Assembly: GCF_000002985.6 (NCBI RefSeq)
Contig: NC_003280.10
Location: forward strand, 13,450,501 to 13,514,500
Reading direction: 5' to 3'
Source of the DNA: Caenorhabditis elegans
Taxonomy: Eukaryota; Nematoda; Chromadorea; Rhabditida; Rhabditidae
DNA length: 64,000 nucleotides
Position numbers and translations under genes: made by a program. Shown here one piece after another: positions 1-11,599 of the stretch (within the stretch, counting starts at the first letter, position 1; each line of letters begins with the position of its first letter). Below the pieces are notes generated by a model. The model saw only the letters and a list, made by a program, of their open reading frames with translations. It was not told the DNA's origin and did not search any database.

Positions 1-360
1 CTCGAGGTTTTATAGGCGAATAAGCTTTTTCTGTGGACGTTTTTTGCGATTTTTGGAAATTTGAAAAAAAAAACAAATTTTCAAGTAAAAATTGGTAAAT
101 TCAACATTATTGTTGGAATTTCGCGATTTTTTTAACCGTTTTTTCGGAGTTTTTCCAATTTTTCGGGGTTTTTCAGATTTATCCCAGTTTTTCGGCGAAT
201 TTCAGGGATTTTTCTTCGATTTTTTTTCGGAATTTACAAGAAAAAATTGACAAATTCAACTTTTTTTTTTTGGAATTTTGCGTTTTTAAAGTTGAATTTT
301 TCGATTTTTCTAGGTTTTTCGGGGGTTTTGCACATTTTTTTTTTCGATTTTCTGCTCAAT

Positions 361-412
361 TTCCCAGCTCTTTTCGCCTTCTAATCACTTCAGCCTGCTG
401 CAACTCCTAGGC
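361..412 (-). pseudogene. intronic partial copy of PAIP1-like exon 7 end
   Basis: Bases 361-412 closely match 783-833, the end of exon 7 and its donor region (…GAGTTGCAGCAGGCTGAA followed by GTGATT, versus CTGAG followed by GTGAAT). The copy retains a potential donor but has no obvious acceptor, so it is probably a dead exon fragment in the downstream intron. Confidence 0.6.
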
Positions 413-806
413 GAATTATGCCTATAAGTAGGCAGGTAGGCATAATGGCGCATATGGCGAATTTCCGAGATTTTTCGGCGGTATTTTTTTTTTGAAAATT
501 TGCAAGTAAAAATTGCCAAATTCAACATTTTTTGTTGGAATTTCGCTTCAAAAATCATAAATGTTACCAAAAAATTGGATTCTTCAGGCGAATTACGCCT
601 ACCTCATAGGCAGGCCCCAGTTTTTTCGGGATTTTTTTTCTGATTTTTCCAATTTTTTCGGGGGTTTTCTGATTTTTTCCCAGTTTTTCCGGCGAATTTC
701 AGGGATTTTTCCGCGGTTTTTTCGAGAATTTTTCAAATTTTCCAATTTTTCGGGGGTTTTCCAATTTTTTCGAGGATTTTCCCGGCTCTTTTCGCCTCCA
801 ATTCAC

Positions 807-3800
807 CTCAGCCTGCTGCAATTCCTCCTTGACAAATTTCCCAAACTCCTTCATCATCTCCTGCTCATCATAATCCTCCTCAGCACCTCTCCGGCTCTCA
901 ACTTGCTCCAAATGGCTCTCCAAGAACTGTCTCTCCTCTTCCGTCAGATCATTGTCAGTCGAGTCGTCGAACGAGGAGTCGTGCTCCCCACGATCAGCCA
1001 CACATCCGCCGCCGCCGCCGGCTCCCGCCGAACTTCTCACAGGTCCCCGAGCAGCCGCACGATCCCAGCCGCGAGTACGGCATTCGATAAGTGAAAAGAT
1101 CTGAGCTTTCACTGAATCTCCGAGAAGCGGCGATCCTTTCGCATAGCCTCCCATAATCGTCAATATATGATCGGCACGAAGCTTCAGATCTTCTGAAGTG
1201 TCCAACTCGGCGCCGGCGACCTTGAATGCTCTCAGCAGACACTTCATATACTCGTCTTTTGGCTGGAATTTCAGAATTTCTTCGATTTGGTCGGCCAACG
1301 CTGCACCGATCTTGTCGAAGCGGCTTCCATTGTCCTGAAAAATCGAAAAAATGATGAGTTTCATGGCGATTTATATATTTTTAACCTATTTTTCAGTGTG
1401 AAATGCTTTTTTTTTAATGGAAAATTGATTTTTTGGCCATTTTGATAGATTTTAAGCTATTTTATAGGATTTTTCAGTCATTTTTAGCCCAAAATCTGTG
1501 CTCAAACACTTTCTTCTTACAATAAATCCGATTTTCCCACTGCAACTTTTTCCTCAAGAGGGACGAGGAAAAGTGGTTTCTAGGCCATGGCCGAGGGGCC
1601 GACAAGTTTCAGCGGCCATTTATCTTGCTTTGTTTTCCGCCTGTTTTCTTTTGTTTTTCACAGCTTTTTCCCGTTTTTTCTTATTAAAACAGATAAATAA
1701 ATATTTTTTGCAGATGCCAACACGATTTCCAAGTAAAAAAATTATGTATTCAGTGGGCAAGCAGCGGTGAAAGTGGGCAATGCAATATGATGGATTACGG
1801 GAATACAAAACCGGAAATTGTTTTAGCATCTGCAAAAAATATTTATTTATCAGTTTTAATAAGAAAAAACGAAAAAAATCGATGAAAAACGAAAGAAAAC
1901 AGGCGGAAAACAAAGCAAGATAAATGGCCGCTGAAACTTGTCGAATCCTCGGCCATGGCCTAGAAACCACTTTTCCTCGTCCCTCGTGAGGAAAAAGTTG
2001 CAGTGTTTCCTTGACTCTTTTTCATGATTTTCTGAATTTATAGGCCAAATATGTTTTTTCCAGGTAAATGGAAATTCGATTTTCCTAATTGATTTGTTAC
2101 AACAAAAAAAACAAACATTTTACACTGAAAAAATGTGCAAAACAGGGGTGTGCGGCAAATTTGCCGAATTTTTCGTTTGCCGAGCTCGGCAATTTTCAAA
2201 AAAGTAGATTTGCCGAATTTGCCGCACACGTCAAAAATTTGACAGTACAATTTTGACTAAAACTATTGATTTTTTAGCCAAAAATTTAGTAAAATGACAC
2301 AAAATTGAGCTATTTTGATGCTTAAGCAGACATACTACGCGGAACTTATTCAGAAACCAGATGTGTGTTAAGAATTCAGTAGTTTTGGTGCTCCAAAAAA
2401 CATAAAAAATATAAATTTTTTCCGAGTTTGTTAAGCACGGCAAATTTGCCGAATTTGCCGAATTTGCCGTGCTCGGCAAATATTGAAAAAAGAGATTTGC
2501 CGAATTTGCCGAGCTCGGCAAATTTTGAGATTTGCCGCACACCCCTGGTGCAAAACTCAATTTTTAGAAGAATTCATTCATAAAATCGAATTGAAAAATT
2601 TTTACAAAAATTTCACGATGTTTAGGGCAAATTTTTTTTCGTATTATCCGAAAAATGATTCGGAAAATTGAATTTCTAGTAAAAACACGTTTTTTTCGGC
2701 AATTTTGGAAGAATTCCGGCCGTTTTCAAGATGTTTTTTTTTTGTGTAATTCAAAATAAGTCAAGAAAAATCGGATTTATTGTAAGAAAGTGTTTGAGCA
2801 CAGATTTTGGGCTAAAAATGACTGAAAAAATCCTATAAAATAGCTAAAAATCTATCAAAATGGCCAAAAATTCAATTTTATAATTAATTTTACTGGAAAT
2901 TGGATTTTCCAACCAATTTTTTGGATTATTCCAAAAAAATTGTCTGAAAAATCGGAGCTTCTTAAAAAAAATTTTTTTGCCTTTTTTGATGAATTTTTAG
3001 TGATTTTTCATGATTTTCTGAATTTATAGGCCAAATTTGTTTTTTTCAAAGTTTTAAAAAAAATTCGACTACACCACCTTTAAAAATGTTTCCTTTATTT
3101 TCTGAAAAAAAAAGTCCGTACCAAAGTCAATTTGACAAAAACTTCAGCATAAAACACTGCCATATAGACACGTGAATCATTTTCCAACTGCTTCCGGCCC
3201 TCATGGTACTCTCCAAGAGTTGGCACAATAAAGACACGCAGAAAATCCTTCACTTCATACGACAAAGTCTTCAAAAGATTTGAAAATGTGTTCTGCGGAT
3301 CGGCAGTACGGAATTGATTGGGTTCCATAGTGAACGCCATTTCGATGATCAACTTCACTCCGATCTTCTTCGACACCTCGTCCATTTGAGGATCTTCGAA
3401 TCGCTGACGAATCGCTGATATCCACGTCGGCGAGTCTTCTTCTCCTTCGGCTATCAGTTGTTCACAGCCGACGAGAATCTGCAAAACAAAATCAAAAATT
3501 TGTACAAATCTTGATGAAAATAGACATTTTTTGCAATATTTTCTTCAAAAAAAACTGCTCATAATTTATTTTTTCAGCAGAAAATTAGGCTTCTTTTGGT
3601 TTTTTTTTTGTAAATTTTTCTGCAGAAACCTCAAAAAAAAAAACTAGTACAAATTTAGCAAAAAAGAGAAAAATGTTTTCTTCTGAATTTTCCAGTATTT
3701 TGAAGTACTTTTTACAGAAAAATTTCCAAACTTGCATAATTGGGGAAAATTGTTTTTTTGTTGTAACTTTTTCTGTAGAAAACTCGAAAATTCGTAGAAA

Positions 3801-6800
3801 TCTTGCTAAAAATTGACTTTTTTCAATTTTTTTCTCTCGGAAACAGCTCAAAATCCAATTTCTGGCATTTTTCAATTCAAAATTTGATTTTCTTCGATTT
3901 TTTCGAGAAAAAAAAACATTCCAAATGAACAATTTTCTTTTTTTTTTGTTTTAAATAATTTTAATTGTTAGTTTCTGATTTTAGAGAGAATTTTAAACGG
4001 CAGAAAATTCAAAATTTCGCTGAAATTGGGCATTTTTCCAATTTTTTTCCCAAAAAATTCTTCAAAATCCTAATAAAAAATTTTCTTATTCCGAGATTTT
4101 CAATTCAAATTTTTGCGAAAATTTGATATTTTTGGATTTTTTTTTTCAAAAATTGTTCAAAATCAATTTTTCAGCCAAAAATTTAGGTTTCTTCTGACAT
4201 TTTTCAATTAAAAATTCGGTTGTTTTCGATTTTTTCGCCAAAAATTGTATTACAAGCACCGAAAATATTCAATTTTAAACCAATTTTTCCGGGTTTTCTG
4301 TCTAAAAAATAGTAATTTTCAGAAGATTTTCCAATTTTGAGCTGAAAACTCCTCATTTTTACCTCCGTCAAGTACGGCGAACATTTGCTCGCGTTGATTT
4401 GCTCACTGAGCTCAGGCGACGGATGATATTGCTGTGATTGTTGGCCGAATTGAGCAAACGCGTCGATACCCTGAAAACGCTTCGAAAAATTGACAAAAAA
4501 AAACCGGCAGGCAAAAAAAAATCGATAAATCGATACCGTATCCTCCTGCTGTTGATACATAACGTTGTAGGAAGACGACGGAGCAGACGTGGCGGCGCCG
4601 TACTGCAAAAAATCAATAATTTAATTGGAAAAATTGAAAATTTGGAGCAAAAATTCAGAAATCAGAGCTTCACGGAGCAATAAAACATCAATTTTTGCTA
4701 ATTTTCTAATTTTCTGGAAAAAAATTCGAAAAAATGGCTTCAAAATGAAGAAAATCACAAAAAATGCATTAAAATGGCTAAAAATTCATCAAAATTGGCA
4801 GAAAATCGATTTTCTGGCCAAAAAAAGTTGCGTTTTCATTTTTTTAACAGAAAAATTGACCATTTATTGGATTTTACAAGAAAAATTGTTTGGGAAATCG
4901 AATTTTTTGCCAATTTTGCGGAATTTTTAGTCATTTTTATGCAATTTTTAAAAAAATTTTCTTTTTTTTAAAGCCTTTTTCCTAATTTTTGCTTTCGAAA
5001 ATCAAATGTCAAGGGTTCAATCCTCACGAAATAACGATTTCAGGCGAAATTATGTGATTTTTACGCCAAAACTACGGTATTTCCGGTCTCGACACGACAG
5101 ATTTTGCGTTAACTGCAAATAGGTGTGATGCGCCTTTAAAGAGTACTGTAGTTTCAGAATTTTCATCGACTTTTCGTGCGATAATTAAATATATTTTTAT
5201 CGGAAAATAAATCGATGAAAATTCTGAAACTACAGTACCCTTCAAAGGCGCACACCTTTTTGCATTTAACGCAAAATTTGTCGTGTCGAGACCCCGGTGA
5301 TACCGTGTAATTTAAAAAGATGTTCAAAAATCGAGGAGCTCCGAAATTTCAGATCCTCTGAAAATCATTCTACATTGGAATTTTTCACAGCAAAGGATCG
5401 ACTTTCTGGCAGAATTTCAAGCTCAATTCCGGCAATTTGCCAGTTTGCCGGAAATTTTCAATTTCGGCAATCTGCCGGAAACTTTAATTCCGGCAATTCA
5501 CCAGTTTGCCCATTTGCCGGAAACTTTAATTCCGACAATTTGCCAGTTTGCCGGAAACTTAAATTCAGGCAATTTGCCAGTTTGCCGGAAACTTTAATTC
5601 CGACAATTTGCCAGTTTGCCGGAAACTTCGATTCCGGCAATTTGCCGATTTGCCGGAAACTTCAATTCCGGCAAGTTGTCAGTGTGTCGGAAATTTTCAA
5701 TTCCGACAATTTACCGGAAACTTTGCCGGAAACTTCAATTCCGGCAATTTGCCGGAAATTCAAAATTCCGGCAATTTGCCGGAAATTTAAAATTTCGGCA
5801 ATATGACAATTTGCCGATTTGCCGGAAACTTCAATTCCGGCAATTTGCCGGAAATTTTAAATTTCGGCAATATGACAATTTGCCGATTTGCCGGAAATTC
5901 AAAATTCCTACAATTTGCCGAAAATTTCAATTCCGGCAATTTGCCAAGTTGCCAGAAATTCAAAATTCCGGCAATCTAGTTTGCCGGAAACTTCAATTCC
6001 GGCAAGTTGTCAGTTTGCCGGAAACTTCAATTCCGGCAATTTTCCGGAAAAATCGTTTGCCGTCCACCTCTTGCTCCTTATCATTTAACACGATGAGCAA
6101 GCGGTGGTGGCTGGTGAATCACAGGAAACTTCCAGTGAACGTGTCAGCCGTTCAATTAGCCGAGAAAAAAAACGATGTACTACACAACTGCAAAGCAGAG
6201 GGAGAAAACGAATATTCCTCGTTCTCCTAGTGATGATAGATCGAGAGAGAGAGACACAGCACAGCACAGCGGTAAACTATTCGAGAAACAAATGGGGAGA
6301 GACCGAAACGCAGACACAGGAACCACACACAGCTTTTGCGGGAGAGGGTGTTCTGAGGGACGGCGGGAGTCAATCGACCCGCCACCGCCGCCGCCGACGC
6401 CGAGAGAGAAAAAGTCGGACACGAGAATCGAGTTATGTTATATACCATCCTGTGCTTTCCGTCGACCATTGTTAATACTGTGTATGTGTTTTGTATCGAC
6501 TGGTGAGTTTGTGTGTGTGTCGCATCAATTTGCTCCGTTTTGCTCTACGAACAATAAATCAATAATCGGAAGGGAGTGGTTTTTTGGGGTTTTTTTTCCC
6601 AAAAAAGCCTTGATCCTAATTTTTCTTTAGTGCTAAAAACGGAAAAAAACGACGGATCCCGAAGAATTTCCATTTATTTTTGAAAATTCTGGCATTTACG
6701 AAAATTCACGTCAAAAAAAATGAGTGAAAATTTTGAAAAAATGCCACATTTTAATGAAAAATCGTGGATTTCTTAGGCCGGGGCTTTTTCCGATTTTTTG

Positions 6801-9800
6801 AGAAGTCTCATCGTCAAATTCGGTCATTTGAGGCCATTTAGGCACCTAACGAGAAGTAGTACGAGTCAGGGGGCGGGCGGCAAGCGATTTTTCCGGCAAA
6901 GCGGCAAAACGCTGGAATTTGCCGGAATTGAAATTACCGGCAATTGCGGGAATTGAGGTTTTCAGCGAAAAATTAAAAATTTCTTGCAAATCGGCAACTT
7001 GCCGGAATCAAAATTTCCGGGGAATCGGCAACTTGCCGGAATTGAGATTTCCGGCAAATCGGCAAATAGACGGAATTAAAATTTCCGGGGAATCAGTAAG
7101 TTGCCGCTGGAATTGAAATTTCCGGCAATTCGACAAATTGCCGGAATTGAAATTTCCCGAGAATCGGCGAATTGCCAGAATTGAAATGTCCGGCAAATCG
7201 GCAAATAGACGGAATTGGGATTTCCGGGGAATCGCCAAATTGCCGGAATTAAAATTTCCGGGGAATCGGCAAACTGGCAAATTGTCGGAATTGAAATTTT
7301 CGACACATCGGCAAATTGCCGGAAGTGAGATTTTCGGCGAATCGGAAAATTGTCGGAATTTAGATTTCCGGCGAATTGCCGGATTTGGTAATTTCCGGCA
7401 AAACAGCAAATTGCCGAAATTTCCGGCAAACTGGCAAATTGCCGGAAATGCGAATATCCAGCAAATTGCCGCAACTGAAAATTTCCTGCAAAACGGCGAA
7501 TTGCCGGAATTGGAAACTTCCGGCAAAACAGCATATTGCCGAAATTTCCGGCAAATCACCAAATTGCCGGAATTCAAATTTCCGGCAAATCGGCAAGTTG
7601 CCGTTAATGAAACTTCCGGCAAATCGGCGAATCGCCGGAATTGAAAATTTTCCGGCAAATCGGTGAATTGCCGGAATTGGAAATTTCGGGCAAAACAGCA
7701 AATTGCCGAATTTTCCGGCAAATCGACAAATTGCCGGAATTCAAAATTTCCGGCAAATCGGCGCATTTGCCGGAATTGAGAATTACGAAAAAAAAACGAT
7801 TTTTCGTGAGAAGTTAGCCCCAGAAATGAGGTTTTTCATGAAAATTTGCAAATTTTTCAGAATTTTTCACTTAGTTTCTATGGTAAAAACTAAAACGCTC
7901 GGTAAATGCTCAAAATCAACAATATTTGCGCTTTTTCACGGTGAATTCGTGGAATATTCGTCGGAAAAACGCTGAAAAAGGTGGAAATTCTTCTGAAAAA
8001 ACGCCGAAAATGACTCATTATCTGCCAAAAACAGAGAAAACGGCACATTTTTGACCAATTCTTAGCAAAAATGTATGATTTTCGATGGAAAAACCGCGTA
8101 AGAACACTGAAAATTGCTCATTTAGACCCATTTTCTCGTGGAAAGCCGCTCTTTTTGTGGTTTTCTCCTGAAAAATCGCAAAAAAAGCTAAAATAGGTTG
8201 AAAATAACGGTTTTTGACCCATTTTTCTCGAATTTTCCGCCAGAAAATCGTCCTTATATGCTGCTGCTGCTGTTGCTGGTAGAGTGAAAAATTAGCCCAG
8301 AAATGAGGGTTTTCACGAAAATTTGGCATTTTTTCGGTGAAAATTCGAAAAAAAAAAGCCTCAGAACTGTTTTTCTCTTGAAAACCAACGAAATTCCTCA
8401 GAAAAGACTTCAAAAAAAGCCGGATATCTGTCAAAACCGGAGAAAATGGCGCTTTTTGTGCCAGTAGGGCCGATTTTCCAGGGAAAATCCACGTTAAAAA
8501 CTATTTTCGTCGAAAAACGCCGTCGGAAGGCAGAAAATTGCTCTTTTAGGCCCATTTTTTCGCAAAAAATATCTGAAATCGGTATAAAGGACCATTTTTC
8601 TCGAATTTTCCGCCAGAAAATCGTCCTTACATGCTGTTGCTGCATAAATATCAACAAAATGTGTGCTTTTTCACGAAAAATCCGAGTTAAAAGCCGTTTC
8701 TGCAGCTGTTTTTCTTCGGTTTTCTCCGGAAAAACCGCATTTTTTCGCTTTTCCTCGGAATTCTCTCCCTGAAAATCGTCCTTACATGCTGCTGCTGCTG
8801 CTGATAGTGTTGCTGATGAACGGGCGGCCCATTGTAAAACCCGTATTCTGCCGGAGGCTGTTGTGCATGGCCCCGTGGCACAAATACGTTTTTAGTACAT
8901 TTAGACCAGAGATCGGCGGCAATTGCCGTTTGGCAGAGTGCCGATTTGCCGGAATTATTGATTTTCGGCAAATTGCCGGTTTGCCGGAAATTTTGATTGT
9001 CGGCAGATTGCCGGTTTGCCGTTTCCCTAACATCAATTTGCCGGTTTGCCGCAATAAAGAGGTGAAAATTCGATAAAAAATGAAATCCAACTACCACGAC
9101 AAGGAAATGTTGGCGAAATTTCAGATTCTTGCAAAATTTGGTTCTTTTGTGGAATTTTTTACGATTTTTCATGAAAAAAATAGCCCAGAATCGAGGTTTT
9201 CATGAAAATTTGGCATTTTTTACATTTTTTGAGGTTAAAACTTGAAAAAAAAGCCCCAGGAATGGTTTTACGGGAAATTCTCTTGAAAATCAAAGAAATT
9301 CCTCAGAAACGACTACAAAAATGTGTGGATATCGAATTTGAAGTTGAATTATCTGTCAAAAACGGAGGAAATGGCACTTTTCGTGCCAAAATGTACTATT
9401 TTCGATTAAAAACCCACGTTAAAAGCTATTTTCGTCAAAAAAAAAAGCGTCGGAAGTTTTAAAATCGCTCATTTACGTGATTTTTTCCAGAAAAATCGCA
9501 AAAATATCTAAAACAGCTTGAAAATAATGGGTTTTGGGCCATTTTTCTTGGAATTTTCCGCCTGAAAATCGTCCTTACATGCTGCTGCTGCTGCTGATAG
9601 TGTTGCTGATGAACGGGCGGCCCATTGTAAAACCCGTATTCTGCCGGAGGCTGTTGTGCATGACCCCGTGGCACAAATACGTTGGCATTCGCATTAAACA
9701 TGAATTGTTGCTGCTGCTGCTGATGGTAGTGATGTTGCTGCTGATGCTGTTGCTGGTGTTGCATCATATCTGAAATTAAAAAAAATCAATTTTTTATCGA

Positions 9801-10142
9801 TTTTTTTCCGCTGAAAATCACAATTTTGCTGCTGTTGCTGGTACTGCTGCTGCTGCTGCTGGCGGGGAGCATACGCATTCATATTGTACTGCTGTTGCTG
9901 ACGTTGCGGCGGGTACCCGGCATACTGCTGAGGCCTCCCTTGCTGCTGCTGCTGCTGATTATTATAGCCGTAGCCAGCTGCAAAAAAAAATCGAAAATTA
10001 ATTAATTAATTAATTTAATTCAGGAAATTCCGAAAAAATCCCGAATACCCTGCGGATTTTGGTACAAATCATCCTGATTTTGCTGAGCTGGCGGTTGCCC
10101 GGGTCGATTCCAATTGTTATATTGCCAATTACCACCGGACAT
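807..10142 (-). CDS. PAIP1-like poly(A)-binding-protein-interacting protein (3' part beyond left edge)
   Basis: Exons on the minus strand: 10142-10049, 9977-9822, 9769-9579, 4602-4537, 4470-4363, 3478-3122, 1334-807; all junctions keep frame and give 500 residues before the left edge. The start ATG sits directly after a TTTGCAG acceptor (10149-10143), as for a trans-spliced start. Residues 1-147 are Gln-rich and contain NANANVFVPRG (about 108-118), a good PAM2 motif, which binds the MLLE domain of poly(A)-binding protein. Residues about 206-420 resemble the MIF4G fold; RTRGWDR and the segment before it align with human PAIP1 (LRSSNWGR). An acidic stretch at about 440-500 ends in MMKEFGKFVKEELQ, like the PAIP1 C-terminal PABP-binding region. 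Known role of the family: bridging PABP and eIF4A/eIF3 to stimulate translation in the cytoplasm. The 5-kb intron between exons 3 and 4 is full of satellites and partial exon copies. The donor at 806 is inferred, so the C-terminal exon(s) lie outside. Confidence 0.85.
1538..2005. mobile_element. palindromic element, CACTGCAAC ends, 5-bp target duplication TTTCC
   Basis: Ends are CACTGCAAC and GTTGCAGTG; TTTCC directly precedes (1533-1537) and follows (2006-2010) the element. The arms (TTTTTCCTC…GGCCATGG…) are reverse complements of each other. The centre is asymmetric, so this looks like an internally deleted form of the 795-bp copy at 36136-36930. Confidence 0.75.
2143..2547. mobile_element. 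hAT-like non-autonomous element with perfect 8-bp target duplication
   Basis: Terminal inverted repeats CAGGGGTGTGCGGCAAAT and its reverse complement bound 405 bp. GTGCAAAA is present at 2135-2142 and again at 2548-2555. CAGGGGTG-type ends and 8-bp duplications are hallmarks of the hAT superfamily. There is no transposase coding capacity. The interior carries GCCGAATTTGCCG-type words near both ends and unique AT-rich DNA between. Confidence 0.85.
5072..5309. mobile_element. MITE, GTCTCGACACGAC family (complete palindrome)
   Basis: The left arm CGGTCTCGACACGAC…GCGCCTTTAAAGAGTACTGTAG is mirrored by the right arm ending GTCGTGTCGAGACCCCGG. Related copies occur at 40296-40536 and 40661-40972, and fragments at 45479-45565 and 55268-55341. 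The element has no coding capacity. Confidence 0.75.
5405..6065. repeat. satellite block, TTGCCGGAAACTTCAATTCCGGCAA-type units
   Basis: About 25 degenerate units of roughly 22-30 bp built from TTGCCGGAAA, AATTCCGGCAA and TTTGCCGA words. It ends in GTTTGCCGTCCACCTCTTG, a decayed form of the hAT-like terminal repeat. The orientation is opposite to the block at 6867-7785. Open frames through the block (e.g. CRKFQFRQFAGN-type periodic peptides) are by-products of the repeat. Confidence 0.85.
6060..6560. promoter_or_regulatory. non-repetitive GA-rich island inside the PAIP1-like intron
   Basis: A 500-bp unique, GC-richer stretch sits between two oppositely oriented satellite blocks. It contains GAGAGAGAGAGACACAGCACAG, a GCCACCGCCGCCGCCG tract and TGTGTGTGTG. 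The composition contrasts sharply with the surrounding intron and resembles a nematode promoter. It could drive a shorter isoform starting ahead of the exon at 4602. Function is inferred only. Confidence 0.35.
6867..7785. repeat. satellite block in hAT-like element remnant (inverted relative to 5.4-6.1 kb)
   Basis: It starts with CAGGGGGCGGGCGGCAAG, a recognisable hAT-like terminus, then about 35 degenerate units of the form GCCGGAATTGAAATTTCCGGCAAATCGG. No matching right terminus is visible. Open frames in all phases follow from the period. Confidence 0.8.
7800..9580. repeat. tandem intron/exon-end duplications of the PAIP1-like gene
   Basis: The exon 3 end and donor (CGTCCTTACATGCTGCTGC on the plus strand, near 9570) recurs near 8778, 8630 and 8249, each time preceded by the same intronic sequence (TTTTCTCGAATTTTCCGCC) and followed by polyQ codons. 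The copy at about 8780-8895 keeps roughly 115 bp of exon 3. An 8907-9050 stretch carries a decayed hAT-like terminus (CAGAGATCGGCGGCAATT) and GCCGG satellite words. Confidence 0.75.
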
Positions 10143-10583
10143 CTGCAAATTTTGAAAATGATGATAAATCTGGGAAATCTCAATTTTTGAAATTTCTAGC
10201 AAAATTTCTGCCCTTTAAACCTCTTTTTAACGCTTTTACAACATTTTTTGAACGAAAAAAGCTGCCGAAAATTAGCAGCTTGCTGGCAAAAAACATCAAA
10301 ATATCGGCTAAAATGAAAAGTCCGCAATTTGTCGTCATGGTGTACACACACACCCACACCCAAAACAACACATTTGACGAGCAATGTAATTAAAAGCCAT
10401 GGCAAACTGGTTTTCGGCAAGAAAACAATATTTTGTGACACTTTTCTCTCTAAAAAACACGGAAAAGATAAGAATTGATACACATTATCAATTGGAAATA
10501 TTGATTTTTGAGAATTTCCTAAATTTTCTTGCTTATTTAATAATTCCAAAAATTAAAAAAATTAAAATTAAATTGTGAATTCG

Positions 10584-10589
10584 TTTATT
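10584..10589 (-). terminator. poly(A) signal AATAAA of the small gene at 10.8-11.5 kb
   Basis: AATAAA on the minus strand about 190 bp after the stop codon at 10777, in an otherwise unremarkable 3' region. Confidence 0.6.
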
Positions 10590-10776
10590 CATCGTTCGTT
10601 TCGAGGAATGCAAACACATGGACATGAGGGGTCTCGTGGGGCACCTATCAATTTACACGTAATGATTTAGAAGAGCTACTCGTATATATAAACAGATCAA
10701 GAATGTGAGAAATGGTCGGGAAAAAGGATAAAAGATTAGTTGTGTGTGTGGCAATTTGTGTGAAGATAGGGGGAAT

Positions 10777-11512
10777 CTACTCTTCCTCGGCAATATCGAA
10801 CAGTTGTGGGCTTGGCGGTCTTGACGAGAAAACACGTCGAGAGCTGAGCTTTCGGACTGGGCGAAGTGGTCCCGAAATCATTGGCGAGGTGAGGTGGCGG
10901 AGCATCTGGAAATTTGGGAAATTTTGAGAATTAAAATTAAAATTAAAAAAAAAAAATTTTTTTTAACGGCCAAAAAAAAATTTTTTTTTTCGAAAATTTT
11001 TTACCAACCTTCTGCTCAATATCCTCAATTCTCTTCTTGAATTCTGGATGCTCTTGGTGCTTTCTCTTCGGTTTTTTCTCGTCCTCTTCGGCACAGCAGT
11101 TGATAACGCACAGAACTGTCATCCAGAAGAGCTGCATGCACCAATTTTGGAGGGTTTCGATGAGAGCATGAGCGAGCACTTGTTTCGCTTGTGTCGAAGG
11201 CATCTGCAATCGAAATTTGATTAGAAATCGACGGGGAAAATCGGTGAAAATCGGTGAAAATTAATTAAAGAAAATTTGAGCGTAAGATGTGGTGCATTGT
11301 GTGCATTTGTGTGCAGTGCATTTTATCTTACGCGCAAATTTATTTAATGAATTAAAATATTTTAAATTGGAAGCGAAAATTCATAAGAAATTGAAAAAAA
11401 AATGAAAAAAGGACAATTTACAAAAATTAAACAAAACACTCACCTTCTGAGCAGCAAGTCTTGATTGGAGCTGAATAAAAGCAGTCGATAATTCGTTACT
11501 CTGTTGAAGCAT
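10777..11512 (-). CDS. small conserved-looking protein with one hydrophobic segment, unknown function
   Basis: Three minus-strand exons: 11512-11444, 11203-11009 and 10905-10777. Each ends on a codon boundary with consensus GT/AG signals, giving 130 residues. The N-terminal part is Gln-rich and helical (residues 1-35); residues about 44-63 (LQNWCMQLFWMTVLCVINCC) are hydrophobic and Cys-rich and could be a membrane segment; residues 62-88 are strongly charged (Glu/Lys) and probably coiled coil; the C-terminal 42 residues are basic and Ser/Pro-rich. An in-frame open stretch continues upstream of the chosen ATG, so the start is uncertain. An AATAAA lies at 10589-10584. The PAIP1-like gene starts about 430 bp beyond it on the same strand, which allows but does not prove an operon. 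I do not recognise the family. Confidence 0.65.
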
Positions 11513-11599
11513 CGTTCGCTTGTCTTGTGTATGTGTCAATGACTGAATGAATTGCTGACGGCTGGTGGTCTGGGGCGTGCTGTGTGTATTATAAGAGAG

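Larger units (their letters stand above)
1425..2880. repeat. inverted repeat pair with about 110-bp arms, enclosing two transposons
   Basis: The left arm (about 1425-1536) and right arm (about 2768-2880) are reverse complements, including the words CAAACACTTTCTTCTTACAA and TTTTTAGCCCAAAATCTGTG. Between them lie a CACTGCAAC-end palindromic element (1538-2005) and a hAT-like element (2143-2547), so the outer inverted repeat was a landing site for later insertions. All of it is in intron 6 of the PAIP1-like gene. Confidence 0.75.

Noticed and set aside
561..1242. Plus- and minus-strand frames overlapping PAIP1-like exon 7
   Set aside because: The exon 7 frame continues the MIF4G similarity and splice phases. 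The others are shadows with no similarity.
5000..5030. GGGTTCAATCCTC as a tRNA T-loop
   Set aside because: No acceptor stem or anticodon arm can be fitted around it; it borders a MITE.
11279..11340. GCGTAAGATG…CATCTTACGC-type imperfect hairpin as a possible structured RNA
   Set aside because: Similar GTGCATTTG…CACAATGCATCACATTTTACG words at 44.44 kb point to a small dispersed repeat, not an RNA gene.
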